Numbered from the stretch's first letter, positions 44,347-54,672 are shown. The stretch: 64,000 nt of DNA from JAFMDF01 sp965222705 (GCA_965222705.1 CBDCUO010000036.1:124001-188000); one strand, 5' to 3'. Translations and numbers: made by a program. Notes: generated from the letters alone by a model not told the origin.

Positions 44347-47300
44347 ATGTACAAAAAACAATGCTTATCGTTGATGAGCGCATATACCATTGATCTGCAC
44401 GCTTATCGTTTTAGCTCCATTCTATTTCTGACATTAATCTTTAGCGTGTTTTTTACTTATCCCTCTTTTGCAGACAAAGATTTAAACGCAGCTACTGCGG
44501 AAGCAAACGTTGCTGCTCTGGCGCAGGTTTTTATGATGCCTAAAGACAGCAGTTCTATCAAAGAAACAATTATTGATTGTAGTGCCAAGAACCGATTTAC
44601 GGATGACAGCGCATTACTTTATGACGACTTTGATCCCAGAAGCGATACGATTACGATTTGTCCGCCAAATCCCTGGCAAACGGTAAAAATTACTTTTACA
44701 GATTTTAGTCTGGCAAATGGCGATACGTTGTATGCTTATGACGGCAATTTGGAAGCATTTCGGGAAGGGAAGGCGCCAATCATTGGTAAGAATTCTGGAG
44801 AAGGTATTTCTAAAGCCTTTGGCGGATGGTTAGCTTCCAGTTGCTCGCCAGCTACTAATCCTAGCGGCTGTCTTACTTTTTATTTTGCTACAAATGGAGA
44901 TTATGCCAAAGGTAGAGGCTGGGATGCTTGGGTGAATTGTGAAGACAAAAATATTGTGATTACTCCGCCATCTATCCCCAATCCAAGGATAACTTGCAAT
45001 CGAGCTTATTGGATTCAGACCATCGGCCCAGCGATGGTTACGGCTGATTGTGGAAATATTTTAAATGATTCCACCATTGTAAAAGTTGCCAATGCTACTG
45101 GAAAAGTTTGGATAGATACTTGCTTGTCCAAAAATGAAAATATGACCTTGACCGATACTTTTGGGCTGGGGACTTATGTGGTGACTTATCAATTAAAGTC
45201 AGACCTCACCAAAACAGCGACGACTTACTTTTCTATCAATGCGCCTTCTTTGGTTTGCAACGACCATTTGAGTTTTGCTTTAGGCTCTGGTTGTTCCATG
45301 CAGATTATGCCTGATATGATTTTGGAAAACCCTTGCGATACAATTTTAGATACCCTTTATTATCAAATTGCAGTTAAAACCAAAAGTGGAAATATATTGG
45401 CACAAGGAAGCGGAAGGGCAGGGGATTACCCGATCATTACTAAAGAAATGATTGATTTTTGTGGGCAAACCAATTATGTCGTAGAAATCACTAGAAACTA
45501 TTACAGTGATCTGGCATTGTCCTTTCACAATAATGGGCCGCAGACCATTACGTGTAGTGCGGATGTCAGTTTTAAAGATTACACCCCTCCCTTTTTTACC
45601 AAGCGTTCCTCTACAGATACCATTTATGCTTGCGATTTGAACCTCAATGAGGAGGAATTATCCTTTACCCGCCCGACAGTCGTTGATAATTGTAGCAAAG
45701 CGACCGTTTCTCTTTTTGGTACAAGCCAGGTCAATGTTGGAAATGCTTGTAATGAAACAGCTACTTATTTGGTCAGTTGGGAAGCAAAAGACGGTTGTGG
45801 CAATACGGCTATTTTGAAGGATACAATTCGGGTTATGCGTCCAGGCTTAGATAAGCTGGTCGAGGCGTCCAATATCGTTTTAAGTTGTGGAGAAGATCCT
45901 GCTTATGCCATCAATGGTTTAGAGAAAACGGGCATGCCTGGATTGATGACGGGAATTAAAAAGAATGGCGTATTTACACCAACGGATACAATTTCGCTGA
46001 GTACAACGGAGTATGTTTGTAGTTATATTTTAAAAAAAGAAGACCAGGCATTTCCTTCTACTTGTGGCACCAAATATTTTCGCAACTGGACTTTATTAGA
46101 TTGGTGCGACAGCCAGGGACCCGTAACGATTGGCACACAGTTGATTCAGTTTAAGGATACCCTAGCACCGGTCATTAAATGCACCGCTTTCACTTCATTG
46201 GAAACGGCTGAAAAAATGACCATTTCTCCTTTCCAATGCACGGAAAAAGTATTTCTTACTGCACCAGAAGCAAGTGATAACTGCGATGTGTTGCCTGCGG
46301 TAAAAATGTACACTGTTGAGCGACGAGAAAATGGTGCCTGGTGGAAAATAGCGGATAATCTGGCGCAGTCAGCAGCTTTATCCGCAGATACTTTTAGAGT
46401 AGGGTGGCGGGCATTCGACACTTGTCCAGAGCAGACTAAAGAGGACAGTTGTTTCCAATATTTTATCCTGGAAGATAAGACCAAGCCAACAGCAATTTGC
46501 GAAGATTTATTGAATATTTCTATGTCTAACGATTTTGCTAGGATCCGAGCTGAAGATATTGATGCTGGAAGCTGGGATGCTTGTGGGATTGAAAAAATAC
46601 TAATTAGGCGCAGCACTTGCGGCAATCGAAATACTTGGGCGGGGAGCCATAATGCTTATGTAGCAAAGCGACTGAACAATAAACTGGACCCAACAGGCTG
46701 GGGAGAATATGTTGATTTTGCTTGTTGTGACATACACCAACGAATAAAAATTGAATTACTGGTGATTGATAATAATGGCAATTACAATTTTTGCTGGATG
46801 GAGGTCGAGCCAGAAGATAAAATCAATCCTCTCTGTGTCAATTTACCAGATCAAAAAGGCTATTGCGATGACTTTCACACAAATGAATTGGGACTTTCTA
46901 CGGACACGGATCAGGATGGACAATTTGATAGTGATGAATGGATAAAACTACAAGGAGATTTGGAATTTACGTTTAATGAAAAATACGGCAAGCCCTTTTC
47001 AGCTTGTATTGACAATCTGACCTGTAATGATTTTTCAATGGAACAACAATACCAGTTGCTAAATTTGGAGTGTGGCGTTATTCAATTAAAAAGACGCTAT
47101 CGAGCAAGAGACTGGAATGGCAATGTATCCAACTGGGCAGAGCAACACATCAACGTCGAATATCGCCCTGATTGGGCAATCAGTCTTCCAGTAGATTGGA
47201 CGGGAACTTGTGGCGACGGGGTGCCTACTGCCAATTTGATTATTGAAAATGGAACTTGTGACCTTATGGGCTATGAAGTTTATGATCAAACCTTTGAAAT

Positions 47301-49343
47301 TGTCAATGATGCCTGTTTTAAAGTTATCCGAACTTATTACATCATTAATTGGTGCAAATATCAGGCAGGTGACCAGCCTCACAATATTACTAGAATTGCC
47401 GATTCTAAAGGAGATGTCGTTATAAATCAAGTAATTACAAGCGATCAATTTGGCGATTTTTCTTATCTAAAATACACGCAGATACTGAAGGTAAGCGATG
47501 CTGAAGCACCAAAAATAATAGTGTCAGAGATAGGAGATTGCCTCCAAAACGCAAATGGTTGTAGCGATACCAAGACTTTTTCTGTCACCGCTACAGATTG
47601 TAATGAAGCATCCAACAATAGCTTAGAATATCGTTGGGAAATTTTGGAAAATACTATTTCCAGGACAACCGGCTACGGAAAAGAATTTGATTGGGTCGTT
47701 AAAACGGGTATTCACTATACTGTAAAATGGCGAGTTTTTGATAAATGTGGGAATTCTGCCTGGGAAGAAAAAAATTATTTTTTCAAAGACTGTAAAAAAC
47801 CCAATCCCTATTGTTTGGACGGGGGAGTTTTAGAAATGGGGCAAGATGGAGAAGTGGCGATTTGGGCGAGTGATTTGGATCTATATAGCACAGACAATTG
47901 CACGTCCAAAGAAAAATTAGATTTGAGAATCTGGCACCAATCTCTAAGCGAAGAAGCCCCGACTATCCTGGAAGAAGTACGCACCTTACCAACCGGATTG
48001 ACCTTGGACTGTCGGTTTTTTGGTTTTCAAAAAGTAAATATTTATGTGATTGATGAATTTGGCAATTATGATTTTTGCATTGCAGAAGTAGAAGTACAGG
48101 ATAATATGGATGCTTGCCAGGGAAAAGTAGCATGGTTGGCGGGAAAATCTATACCCAGTACGGAGAAGCTGTAGAGCAAACGGAAGTAAGTGTGACAAAC
48201 GCAACGCCGATAATGACCCAATCGGATGGGAATTATCAATTTACACTGGGGACAGGGGGCTCTTATAGAATTACGCCCAAAAAGGATATTAATGTAATGA
48301 ATGGCATTTCTACCTTTGATTTGGTAAAAATTAGCAAACATATACTGGGAAAAGAGGAGTTCACTTCTCCTTATCAATACATTGCAGCAGATATTAATCG
48401 ATCTGGCAATGTTTCTACTTTGGATATTGTTCAGTTGCGAAAGCTGATTTTAAATATTGTACAAAAATTCCCCAATGATAATACCAGTTGGCGATTTGTA
48501 GATGCCGAATATGAGTTCACAACGGATAAGCCGTTGGAGGAAAATTTTCCAGAACACATCGAAATCGGTAACCTTTCAGAAAACAGAATGAGTATGGATT
48601 TTATCGCTATAAAAATAGGAGATATTAATGGCAATGCCACGCCGAATAGCCTGCTCGCTGCTGAAGAACGCCATAAAAAGGGAAGCCTTCGAATTGCTGT
48701 CGAAGATCGAATTGTGAAAAAAGGCGAAACGATCAAAGTAGTATTCCACACAGGCGATTTATTCGCCATAGAGGGCTATCAATTTACCCTACAATATCAG
48801 GGATTGGATTTGGTCGCCTTCCACGAAGGGATAGCCAAAGCAGATAACTTTGGCTTTGCCCTTCAGGATCGAGGAATTTTAACTACCAGTTGGCACAATT
48901 TTACAACTACCCCTACTAGGAGTAACGAAACCTTGTTTGCCCTTACTTTTAAAGCCCATACGACTAATAACCTGCTTTCATTAATGGAAATTAACTCCAA
49001 TTATATACAGGCAGAGGCATATCGAAATGATGGGGCCTTGCTGGGGGTAATGCTTCAGTCCACTAAAAATACCAACCCTTCTCCAAAAGTTCGTTTGCAT
49101 CAAAATCAGCCCAATCCTTTTAAAACACATACGCTGATTGGCTTTGAATTGCCGGAAGCAACAGCTGTACAACTGATAATTATGGATACACAAGGAAAAA
49201 TAATCCAAACAAAAAGTGGAGATTTTGAGCAAGGGCAACACCAATTTTTGATAAAAGCAAACGATTTACAAACAGGTACTTATTACTATCAATTGGTCAC
49301 ATCTTTTGGCGTGGAAACCAAGAAGATGATTATAATAAAATAA
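44347..49343 (+). pseudogene. Giant CUB-domain T9SS surface protein, split by one frameshift
   Basis: The first frame (to 48174) has a signal peptide (ILFLTLIFSVFFTYPSFA) and a CUB-like domain (~residues 45-200, ITICPPNPWQTVKITFTDFS, FYFATNGDYAKGRGWDAWVN). Many cysteine-containing HYR-like beta repeats follow (NCSKATVSLFG, KDGCGNTA, DNCDVLPAV, FGNYDFCIAEVEV). The second frame (from ~48127) continues at once with a carboxypeptidase-regulatory-like module, a dockerin-like region (INVMNGISTFDLVKISKHIL, AADINRSGNVSTLDIVQLRK), a cohesin-like domain, and a T9SS sorting domain (LHQNQPNPFKTHT ... TYYYQLVT). Adding one A to the A4 run at 48123-48126 gives one 1665-residue protein. Start: the ATG at 44347 is preferred over the GTG at 44308. 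Confidence 0.85.
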
Positions 49344-49365
49344 CCAAAGTTGCGGATGAATAGAA

Positions 49366-49491
49366 GTCATCCCGAATTTTAAAATCCTAAAAGAAAAATA
49401 GAGGGGCGAAGTATGCCGAATTTCGGCATGCTTCACCCCTTAAGCCCCTTAAAAAACAGGAGTTTTGTAAAAATTCGGGAGGGTTCCTGTT
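49366..49491. repeat. CATCCCGAATTTTTAC repeat family, copy 2
   Basis: GTCATCCCGAATTTT (49366-49380) and, inverted, GGAGTTTTGTAAAAATTCGG with GAGGG (49461-49486) flank a 39-bp hairpin. The same words occur in the intergenic region at 22356-22400. This points to a dispersed intergenic element carrying an exchangeable hairpin. Confidence 0.55.
49391..49440. terminator. Bidirectional hairpin terminator
   Basis: Arms 49402-49420 and 49422-49440 (AGGGGCGAAGTATGCCGAA / TTCGGCATGCTTCACCCCT) pair over 19 bp with one mismatch and one wobble. On the minus strand the stem is followed by CTATTTTTCTTTT, a proper U-tract for the methyltransferase transcript; on the plus strand it lies 58 bp after the surface-protein stop. 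Confidence 0.7.
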
Positions 49492-49690
49492 TTATGCTCC
49501 GTCTTTATTTGCCTTTTGGGCAACAATAGAATAAACCATCGGCAATTTCCCCTCAAATCCCTTGATCTGATAACCTCTTTCGCCTTTTACAACATTTGGG
49601 AAACAATTGTAGGGAGCGTAATCATATTCTTGAAAATCGCTGATCGTCAATTGGTTATGTATTAATGTTTGCAAGACTTCAGAGATTGGG

Positions 49691-50967
49691 TTAAACTCGT
49701 GAACAATAAGAAAAAAATATAATAAAAAGTTCTATAAAAAATAACGGACTCGAAAAGCAATTTTATTGCTTTATTGAAAAATGGTAACAATAAAAACGAG
49801 TCCGCTGCTTGCAAAGATAGCGCAAGTCAGCGCTATTATTGAGCATTTAAAGGATGGAAAAATATATACTATCCTTGTATTGGCATGTTGTATTCTACGC
49901 TGCCGCAGTTGTTGTTTGAATCATTGTAAAGTCGAACATGAATGTGTAAGTGGTGAAAAAGCCAAATTAACTACTGTTTATGGTAGATTTAAGCGAGTCT
50001 TCCAAACAGGAAAAGGAGCTAAAGTCCACAAAACGGTATTTGTACTAATTCTCCATTTGGTTTACCCTTTTATCAGTCCTTATTTAATAGTTGATAGAAC
50101 TGAATTTACAATAGGTTAATCTTTTAGTATTCGGTGTAGTATGCAAAGGCGTACTAATTCCTTTGGTCTGGCAAGATTTGGGAGAACGTAAATCTTCCTC
50201 TCAAAAAGAACGCCTGATACTGTTGGATAAACTGTTAGCATGGTGGAAAGCAAGCGGTTTACCTAGACCAACTTTATCTCTTTTAGGGGATAGAGAGTTT
50301 ATAGGTCAAACGTGGTTAATGGCACTTCAAAGAAGAGACCTAACCTTTGTCATTCGCCTAAAAACCAACCTGAGATTCAAGGTTTGGTATAAAGGCGATT
50401 TGAAGGATAGAACCATTAGATTGAAAGTCCTAGAGAAATATATGCACAAAAAAGGACTGAATCATATGGAAATCGTGATTTTAGATGAGTTAATTCTAAA
50501 TTTCGTGGTCATTCCAAATGATGATACTAATGCCAAAGAACCTTTTATTTACTTGATTACTAATTTGGATAACCTTTCAATCGTTGCAACACTTTATAGA
50601 AAGCGTTGGCAAATTGAATGTTGTTTCAAACATCTCAAATCAAATGGATTTGATTTAGAAAAAACAGCCCTAGAAGGGGCACACAAACAAGAAATCTTGT
50701 TTTCCATTCTTGCTTTAACCTATGTTTTGGCAATAATGGAAGGAATTCTTAATGATTACGACAATACAGTAAAACAAAGAACTTTTTCGAATGGCAAAAC
50801 TTACAAAGAAAAATCGCTATTCGTTTTTGGTTTTGAAATACTAAAACCAAAGGTGGACAATATGAAATTGCTACTGAGGCATCTTAAACAACTTTTGATT
50901 TTTTGCCTAAAACAATTTAAATATCCACATTTTTATTATACTTGATTTTTATTGTTCACGAGTAAAA
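49691..50967 (+). mobile_element. IS4-family insertion sequence (1277 bp)
   Basis: The ends share the inverted repeat ACTCGTGAACAATAA (left 49695-49709; right 50949-50963). A 7-bp direct repeat GATTGGG flanks the element (49684-49690 and 50968-50974). The in-frame repair of the interrupted methyltransferase gene confirms the borders. The transposase frame inside is broken, so the copy is probably immobile by itself unless the break is a sequencing error. Confidence 0.9.
49781..50945 (+). pseudogene. IS4-family transposase, frameshifted
   Basis: Two consecutive frames (49781-50119 and 50163-50945) give an IS4 DDE transposase. The first part ends LIVDRTEFTIG (first Asp). The second has LLGDREFIGQTW (second Asp) and YRKRWQIECCFKHLKSNGFD, the Y-R-E-K signature with the catalytic Glu. 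Dropping one T from GGTTAATC near 50116 makes one 387-residue frame reading TIGNLLVFGVVCKGVLIPL. With the break, no full enzyme is made. Confidence 0.87.
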
Positions 50968-51659
50968 GATTGGGTGATTCCAGGAATAGCCCATAGTTAG
51001 CGGATGGGCTCCCCCGTCTGTATAGCTCGTAGTATAGGCTTCATAAAAGGTTTTTGTATTAAAATAGGGATGTTCAATGCGTTCAAAATGGTCATCTAAC
51101 ATCCAAATCATAGGATGAAACTCCGCCATAACAAATTTTCCACCTGAGCGGAGAAACTGATGAATCAATTGCCCCCATTTATCCAACTTGGGAAACCAAG
51201 CAATGGTGCCATAAGAAGTAAAAACGAAGTCGAATTGTTCCTCTAAATGTTGATCTAGCGCTAACACATCACAGCAAATAAATCGAGCGTCCAGCTTTAA
51301 CTGATTGGCTAATGCGCTTGCTTTTTCGATCGCTTTATCAGATAAATCTATACCGGTGACTTTTGCCCCCATCCTCGCCAAAGACAAAGTATCCTGCCCA
51401 AAATGGCATTGCAGATGTAATATTTTTTTACCTTGCACTTCACCTAACAAATCCAATTCGATTTGATTTAAAGAAGATTTTCCGGCGATAAAAGCTGGAA
51501 TATCATAAAATTCTGATTGGATATGGATAGCCGTTTTCTGATTCCACAGATTTTTATTGGTTTGGGTATAATCCTGCATTAGAAGTGTTTTTATTACGCA
51601 AAAGTCAATGTTCAAAGCCTTTCGAAAGATAAGAAGAAAATCGATACAGACAAAACCTT

Positions 51660-51672
51660 AGTACTTTGTAAA
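51660..51672. repeat. Single arm AGTACTTTGTAAA
   Basis: This is the same 13 bases as both arms of the palindrome at 11620-11672, here once only, between the methyltransferase and the Tn3 remnant. The second arm may have been lost when the transposon inserted or decayed. Confidence 0.4.
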
Positions 51673-51769
51673 CTAAATTTCTTAATTTTTTGAACATGTC
51701 TTTTTCTCCAACTCTTCGTTGCGTACTCGCCTTGATAGCTACGGCTATGGCCAGCCGACCCATTTCGGT

Positions 51770-52547
51770 TCACTCACTCAAAAGCTCATCGAGCTTTTGC
51801 CCTTCGGGTTTCTGTCCATCACTACTGGAGTGTAGTTTTTCAGGTTCTATATTATAAGCATCAAACATCGGTAAATCTGCCGTAGCATCTACAATAATTC
51901 TATTGGCTTCTTTCAAGGTTTCGGCTCGAACAAAACTGTCAAGTGTTCTTTTTAGATGATTATAATTCATGTCAGAACGACCAGCCATATTGCCAATTCC
52001 ATGATTAGTGCCAAGAGCAACAATGCAAGCGGTCAACAAATCCTTTTCTACTTTTTTGCGTCCACCCTTTTCTAAAATATGTTTGAACGCTGAACTAAAC
52101 TCGGTTTGCTCATTAACCCAATTGAGCAATGGAACAATACCAATTACAGGGAACTGGTTGTAAATGAGGTGGTTGGTTTCTTCCTCTTTAGCATTATAAA
52201 TAAGCTTCCATTTCTGCGAGCCATCTGGTTTTTTCTCAATCTTAACGTCTTTATTATCGCCCTTCAGAATCGCTCGATTAACCATTTTGATTTTAGATTC
52301 CAATTCCTTTTTGAGTTCAGCTAATAAGTCTTCAGGTTTTAGGAACAGTTTTTCTAAATCGACCTGTTTCAGTATTTGCTCTTTGTTCTGTTTCCAATAA
52401 TCAAGTGGAATTAAATCTGCTTCCAGACTTTGATGACTGACACTATCTTCAATGAAGATATTACCGCCTTGTAATTGTTTACTTAGGCTTTGGTACAGCA
52501 TCAACTCATATCTAGGGGCAACAAAACCATCTTTTTTAAAAATATAG
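51770..52547 (-). pseudogene. Tn3-family transposase, middle/catalytic fragment
   Basis: The frame is open from about 52547 (YIFKKDGFVAPRYELMLYQS; the ATG at 52504 is internal) to 51770. It matches the middle of Tn3-type TnpA: QGGNIFIEDSVSHQSLEADL, then the DDE region ACIVALGTNHGIGNMAGRSD, LKEANRIIVDATADLP and LHSSSDGQK. The rest of the catalytic domain after SSSDGQK is gone and the true N terminus lies in a separate piece at 52785-53177. It cannot be active. Confidence 0.87.
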
Positions 52548-52548
52548 G

Positions 52549-52723
52549 GCTATCAAACTTGGATACATATAATGAATTAATATTGGAAATGAGAAAAGAC
52601 CTTTATGGTGTTAGGACTAAGTTAAATTCTTCTATATTCAAATTAGAATTACCAGAAAAACTAGAAAGTAGTGAAGTTTTAGAATTAAAAAATGAAAAAG
52701 TAAAAAAAACAGACAGGATTTAA
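52549..52723 (+). other. Short unassigned ORF inside the Tn3 remnant
   Basis: Where the two Tn3 transposase fragments should join, a plus-strand frame encodes about 57 residues (LDTYNELILEMRKDLYGVRT ... LELPEKLESSEVLELKNEKV). It has protein-like composition but no recognisable family or clean start. It may be the tail of a gene brought in when the transposase was disrupted. Confidence 0.35.
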
Positions 52724-52784
52724 ACATTTATTTTTGTCCACCTTTTTCCAATATTCATAACTCGTTGATTATCAGCCATAATTT

Positions 52785-53177
52785 TTAGAGAATTTCAGAG
52801 AGGTTTTTGCCCACCCTGTTAAATGTTAAAATTTTGGCGGATTTTGCACGATTAGTTGCCGCACCTCTTAGTCGAATTGGCTTCGAAGCGATACCTTGTG
52901 TTGGTAAAATCTCTCCAGCGAAATAAGCTTCTTGGAGGTACGCTACATCTTTTGCTACTTGGTTGAGATTAAAAACAAAGAACTGTTGCTTAAATTTGAA
53001 GTAGGCTAATTGCAGCAAAAAATAAACTTTGGTGACTGGCGATTTATATTTGCGAACCAATTCTTGCTCAGGCAAGGTAAATTCTAAATAGATGGAGCGT
53101 TGCTTCTTTTTAAATTTTGGTAAATCATAAATCTCACGTCTCTCCTTCTCGGAAAGAATGTTTAGTTGGCTACCCAT
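52785..53177 (-). pseudogene. Tn3-family transposase, N-terminal fragment (DUF4158)
   Basis: The 130 residues begin MGSQLNILSEKERREIYDLP, followed by LTLPEQELVRKYKSP-like text and VTKVYFLLQLAYFKFKQQFF, the DUF4158 N-terminal DNA-binding region of Tn3 transposases. After ~110 residues it loses similarity and stops. Together with 51770-52547 it represents one gene split by a rearrangement, divergent from the resolvase as usual in Tn3 elements. Confidence 0.82.
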
Positions 53178-53245
53178 AGTATGTTTTTTGAAAAGGCTTA
53201 TCGTTCGTTTTGTATTATGCTAAATAATAAGTCTTATACCTTATA

Positions 53246-53280
53246 AAAAGTAGTCAAAGTATTAAAAAATGACTACTTTT
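53246..53280. promoter_or_regulatory. Inverted repeat at the resolvase start (candidate res subsite)
   Basis: AAAAGTAGTCA (53246-53256) and TGACTACTTTT (53270-53280) are perfect 11-bp arms. With one small indel the match extends outward to CCTTAT...AAGG. The site lies between the divergent tnpA fragment and tnpR, where Tn3-type res sites are found, and overlaps the first possible ATG of the resolvase. Confidence 0.6.
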
Positions 53281-53946
53281 AAGGTTAATAATTACCGCAT
53301 CAAGAAAATGGCTAAAAAAACAACGCAATCTGACAAGAAGACTATCGCTTACATTCGTGCTTCAACTGACAGGCAAGAGGTAGATAATCAGCGATTGGAA
53401 ATTTTGGAATATGCCCGCAAGCATGATTTGAAGGTGGATGACTTTATAGAAGTAACCATGTCCTCCAAGCGAACCACCAAACAGAGGCGTATTGATGAGA
53501 TGATGGAGCGATTGGAAGGCTCAGGTATTTTGATTGCTACTGAACTTTCAAGACTGGGAAGAAGTACGGCCGAAGTTATTGAACTAGTCAATCAACTTGT
53601 AAAGCAGAAAGTACGAGTCATTTTCACCAAGCAGAATTTGGACATAACAGGACACGATATGGCATCGAAAATTATTGTTACCCTGTTTTCTCTTTTTGCA
53701 GAATTGGAAAGAGACTTAATTAGCTTGAGAACAAAAGAAGCTCTTGCCGCTAAAAAATCTAAAGGTATCCGTCTGGGTAAACCAAAGGGTACTGTTCAAA
53801 AAAGTATGTACGATGCGGATTTAGAAAAAATCAAAGGCTGGCTAGAACTTGGTTTATCAGGGCGAAAGATTTCTAAGAATCTTGGTTATGGGTCTTATAT
53901 CTCTTTGAATACCTATTTGAAAAAACGAAACCTTAGAAGCCAATAG
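53269..53946 (+). CDS. Serine recombinase / Tn3-type resolvase
   Basis: The product has up to 225 residues. The N-terminal catalytic domain has KTIAYIRASTDRQEVDNQ with Ser32 as nucleophile, VTMSSKRTTKQRRIDEMMER, LSRLGRSTAEVIELV, ITGHDMASKIIVTLFSLFAE and LERDLISLRTKEALA. The C-terminal helix-turn-helix is KGWLELGLSGRKISKNLGYG. Because the ATG at 53269 lies inside an inverted repeat, the Met at 53308 (MAKKTTQSDKK) is the likelier start. It is complete and probably functional although its transposase is destroyed; it may resolve cointegrates or have been retained for another use. Confidence 0.9.
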   Translation: MTTFKVNNYRIKKMAKKTTQSDKKTIAYIRASTDRQEVDNQRLEILEYARKHDLKVDDFIEVTMSSKRTTKQRRIDEMMERLEGSGILIATELSRLGRSTAEVIELVNQLVKQKVRVIFTKQNLDITGHDMASKIIVTLFSLFAELERDLISLRTKEALAAKKSKGIRLGKPKGTVQKSMYDADLEKIKGWLELGLSGRKISKNLGYGSYISLNTYLKKRNLRSQ

Positions 53947-54033
53947 TGACAAATTAGGCTTAATATAAAGTTTACTGGGAAGGAGACACGAATAGTGGTC
54001 AATTATTTAATCCATGGATTATAAAAAAAAGAA

Positions 54034-54594
54034 ATGAAACTATACATTAAGTTTATGGTCAGTTTGCGCTGCAAAATGATGGTCAAAGAAGAATTAAAAA
54101 AGCTAGGCATCCATTATGTAGTAGTAGATTTGGGTATGGTTGAAATTTTGGAAGACATTACTATCGAACAACGTGAATTATTAGCTAAGAATTTACAAAA
54201 GTCTGGATTAGAACTATTAGAGAGTAAAAAAAGTATTCTGATTGAAAAGATAAAAAACGTAATTACCGAAATGATTCATTACTCTGATGAAATACCTAAA
54301 ACGAATTATTCAGATTACATCAGCGAAAAACTGGGTCATAATTACACTTATTTAGCGAATACTTTTTCTGAAGTTAAGGGTGTGACGATTCAACAGTTTA
54401 TTATTATTCATAAAATTGAAAGGGTTAAGGAGTTAATTTTATACGATGAACTTAATCTTAGTGAAATTTCTTATAAACTTCATTATAGTAGTCCTGCACA
54501 CTTATCAAATCAGTTCAAAAAAGTTACTGGACTGACGCCTTCGTTCTATAAAAAAATGCAACAAAAAAGAAAAAAGAACCTTGAAAACATGTGA
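54034..54594 (+). CDS. AraC-family helix-turn-helix regulator
   Basis: The 186-residue protein has an N-terminal ~65-residue alpha/beta domain (MKLYIKFMVSLRCKMMVKEE, LGIHYVVVDLGMVEI) that resembles a heavy-metal-associated fold without the CxxC metal site. The C-terminal AraC DNA-binding domain comprises NYSDYISEKLGHNYTYLANT, FIIIHKIERVKELI and LSEISYKLHYSSPAHLSNQF, followed by FKKVTGLTPSFYKK. I know this compact regulator type from Bacteroidota accessory islands. It lies at the head of the island, and its stop codon is inside the 71-nt element at 54584, so it may control that element. Confidence 0.88.
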   Translation: MKLYIKFMVSLRCKMMVKEELKKLGIHYVVVDLGMVEILEDITIEQRELLAKNLQKSGLELLESKKSILIEKIKNVITEMIHYSDEIPKTNYSDYISEKLGHNYTYLANTFSEVKGVTIQQFIIIHKIERVKELILYDELNLSEISYKLHYSSPAHLSNQFKKVTGLTPSFYKKMQQKRKKNLENM

Positions 54595-54654
54595 TATATA
54601 CAAGTATTCAATTGATAGATGTAATAGTTTAATCCTCCATTCAGCCTACCTTTG
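54584..54654 (+). promoter_or_regulatory. 71-nt conserved promoter element, copy 1 (before cupin gene)
   Basis: The element reads AAAACATG-n-GATATAT, AAGT, TTGAT-n3-TGTAATA, TTTAA and ends in TACCTTTG (54647-54654), a TAnnTTTG -7 box. It aligns without gaps to 57165-57235, with about 50 of 71 bases identical. There is no good -33 box; the TTGAT/TGTAATA block occupies the upstream position, as expected for an activator-dependent promoter. Confidence 0.7.
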
Positions 54655-54672
54655 CTTCACTAAATTAAACTC

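Larger units (their letters stand above)
49492..51579 (-). pseudogene. SAM-dependent methyltransferase gene split by an IS4 element
   Basis: The N-terminal 204 residues (51579-50968) have a class I methyltransferase fold: LHLQCHFGQDTLSLARMGAK, VTGIDLSDKAIEKA, FICCDVLAL, and end YSWNHPI just before the IS. The C-terminal 63 residues (49683-49492) read SEVLQTLIHNQ ... DYAPYNCFPNVV ... GKLPMVYSIVA. Removing the IS and one copy of the GATTGGG duplication joins them in frame as WNHPISEVLQTLI, giving 267 residues. The ATG at 51579 is preferred over a TTG at 51615. As it stands the enzyme loses its C terminus and is probably inactive. Confidence 0.92.

Noticed and set aside
49492..49674. 60-residue independent small gene
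   Set aside because: It is the C-terminal piece of the IS-split methyltransferase, shown by in-frame rejoining at the target duplication.
51580..51615. TTG start extending the methyltransferase by 12 residues
   Set aside because: ATG at 51579 gives the usual N terminus (MQDYTQTNKNLWN); the extension has no family resemblance.
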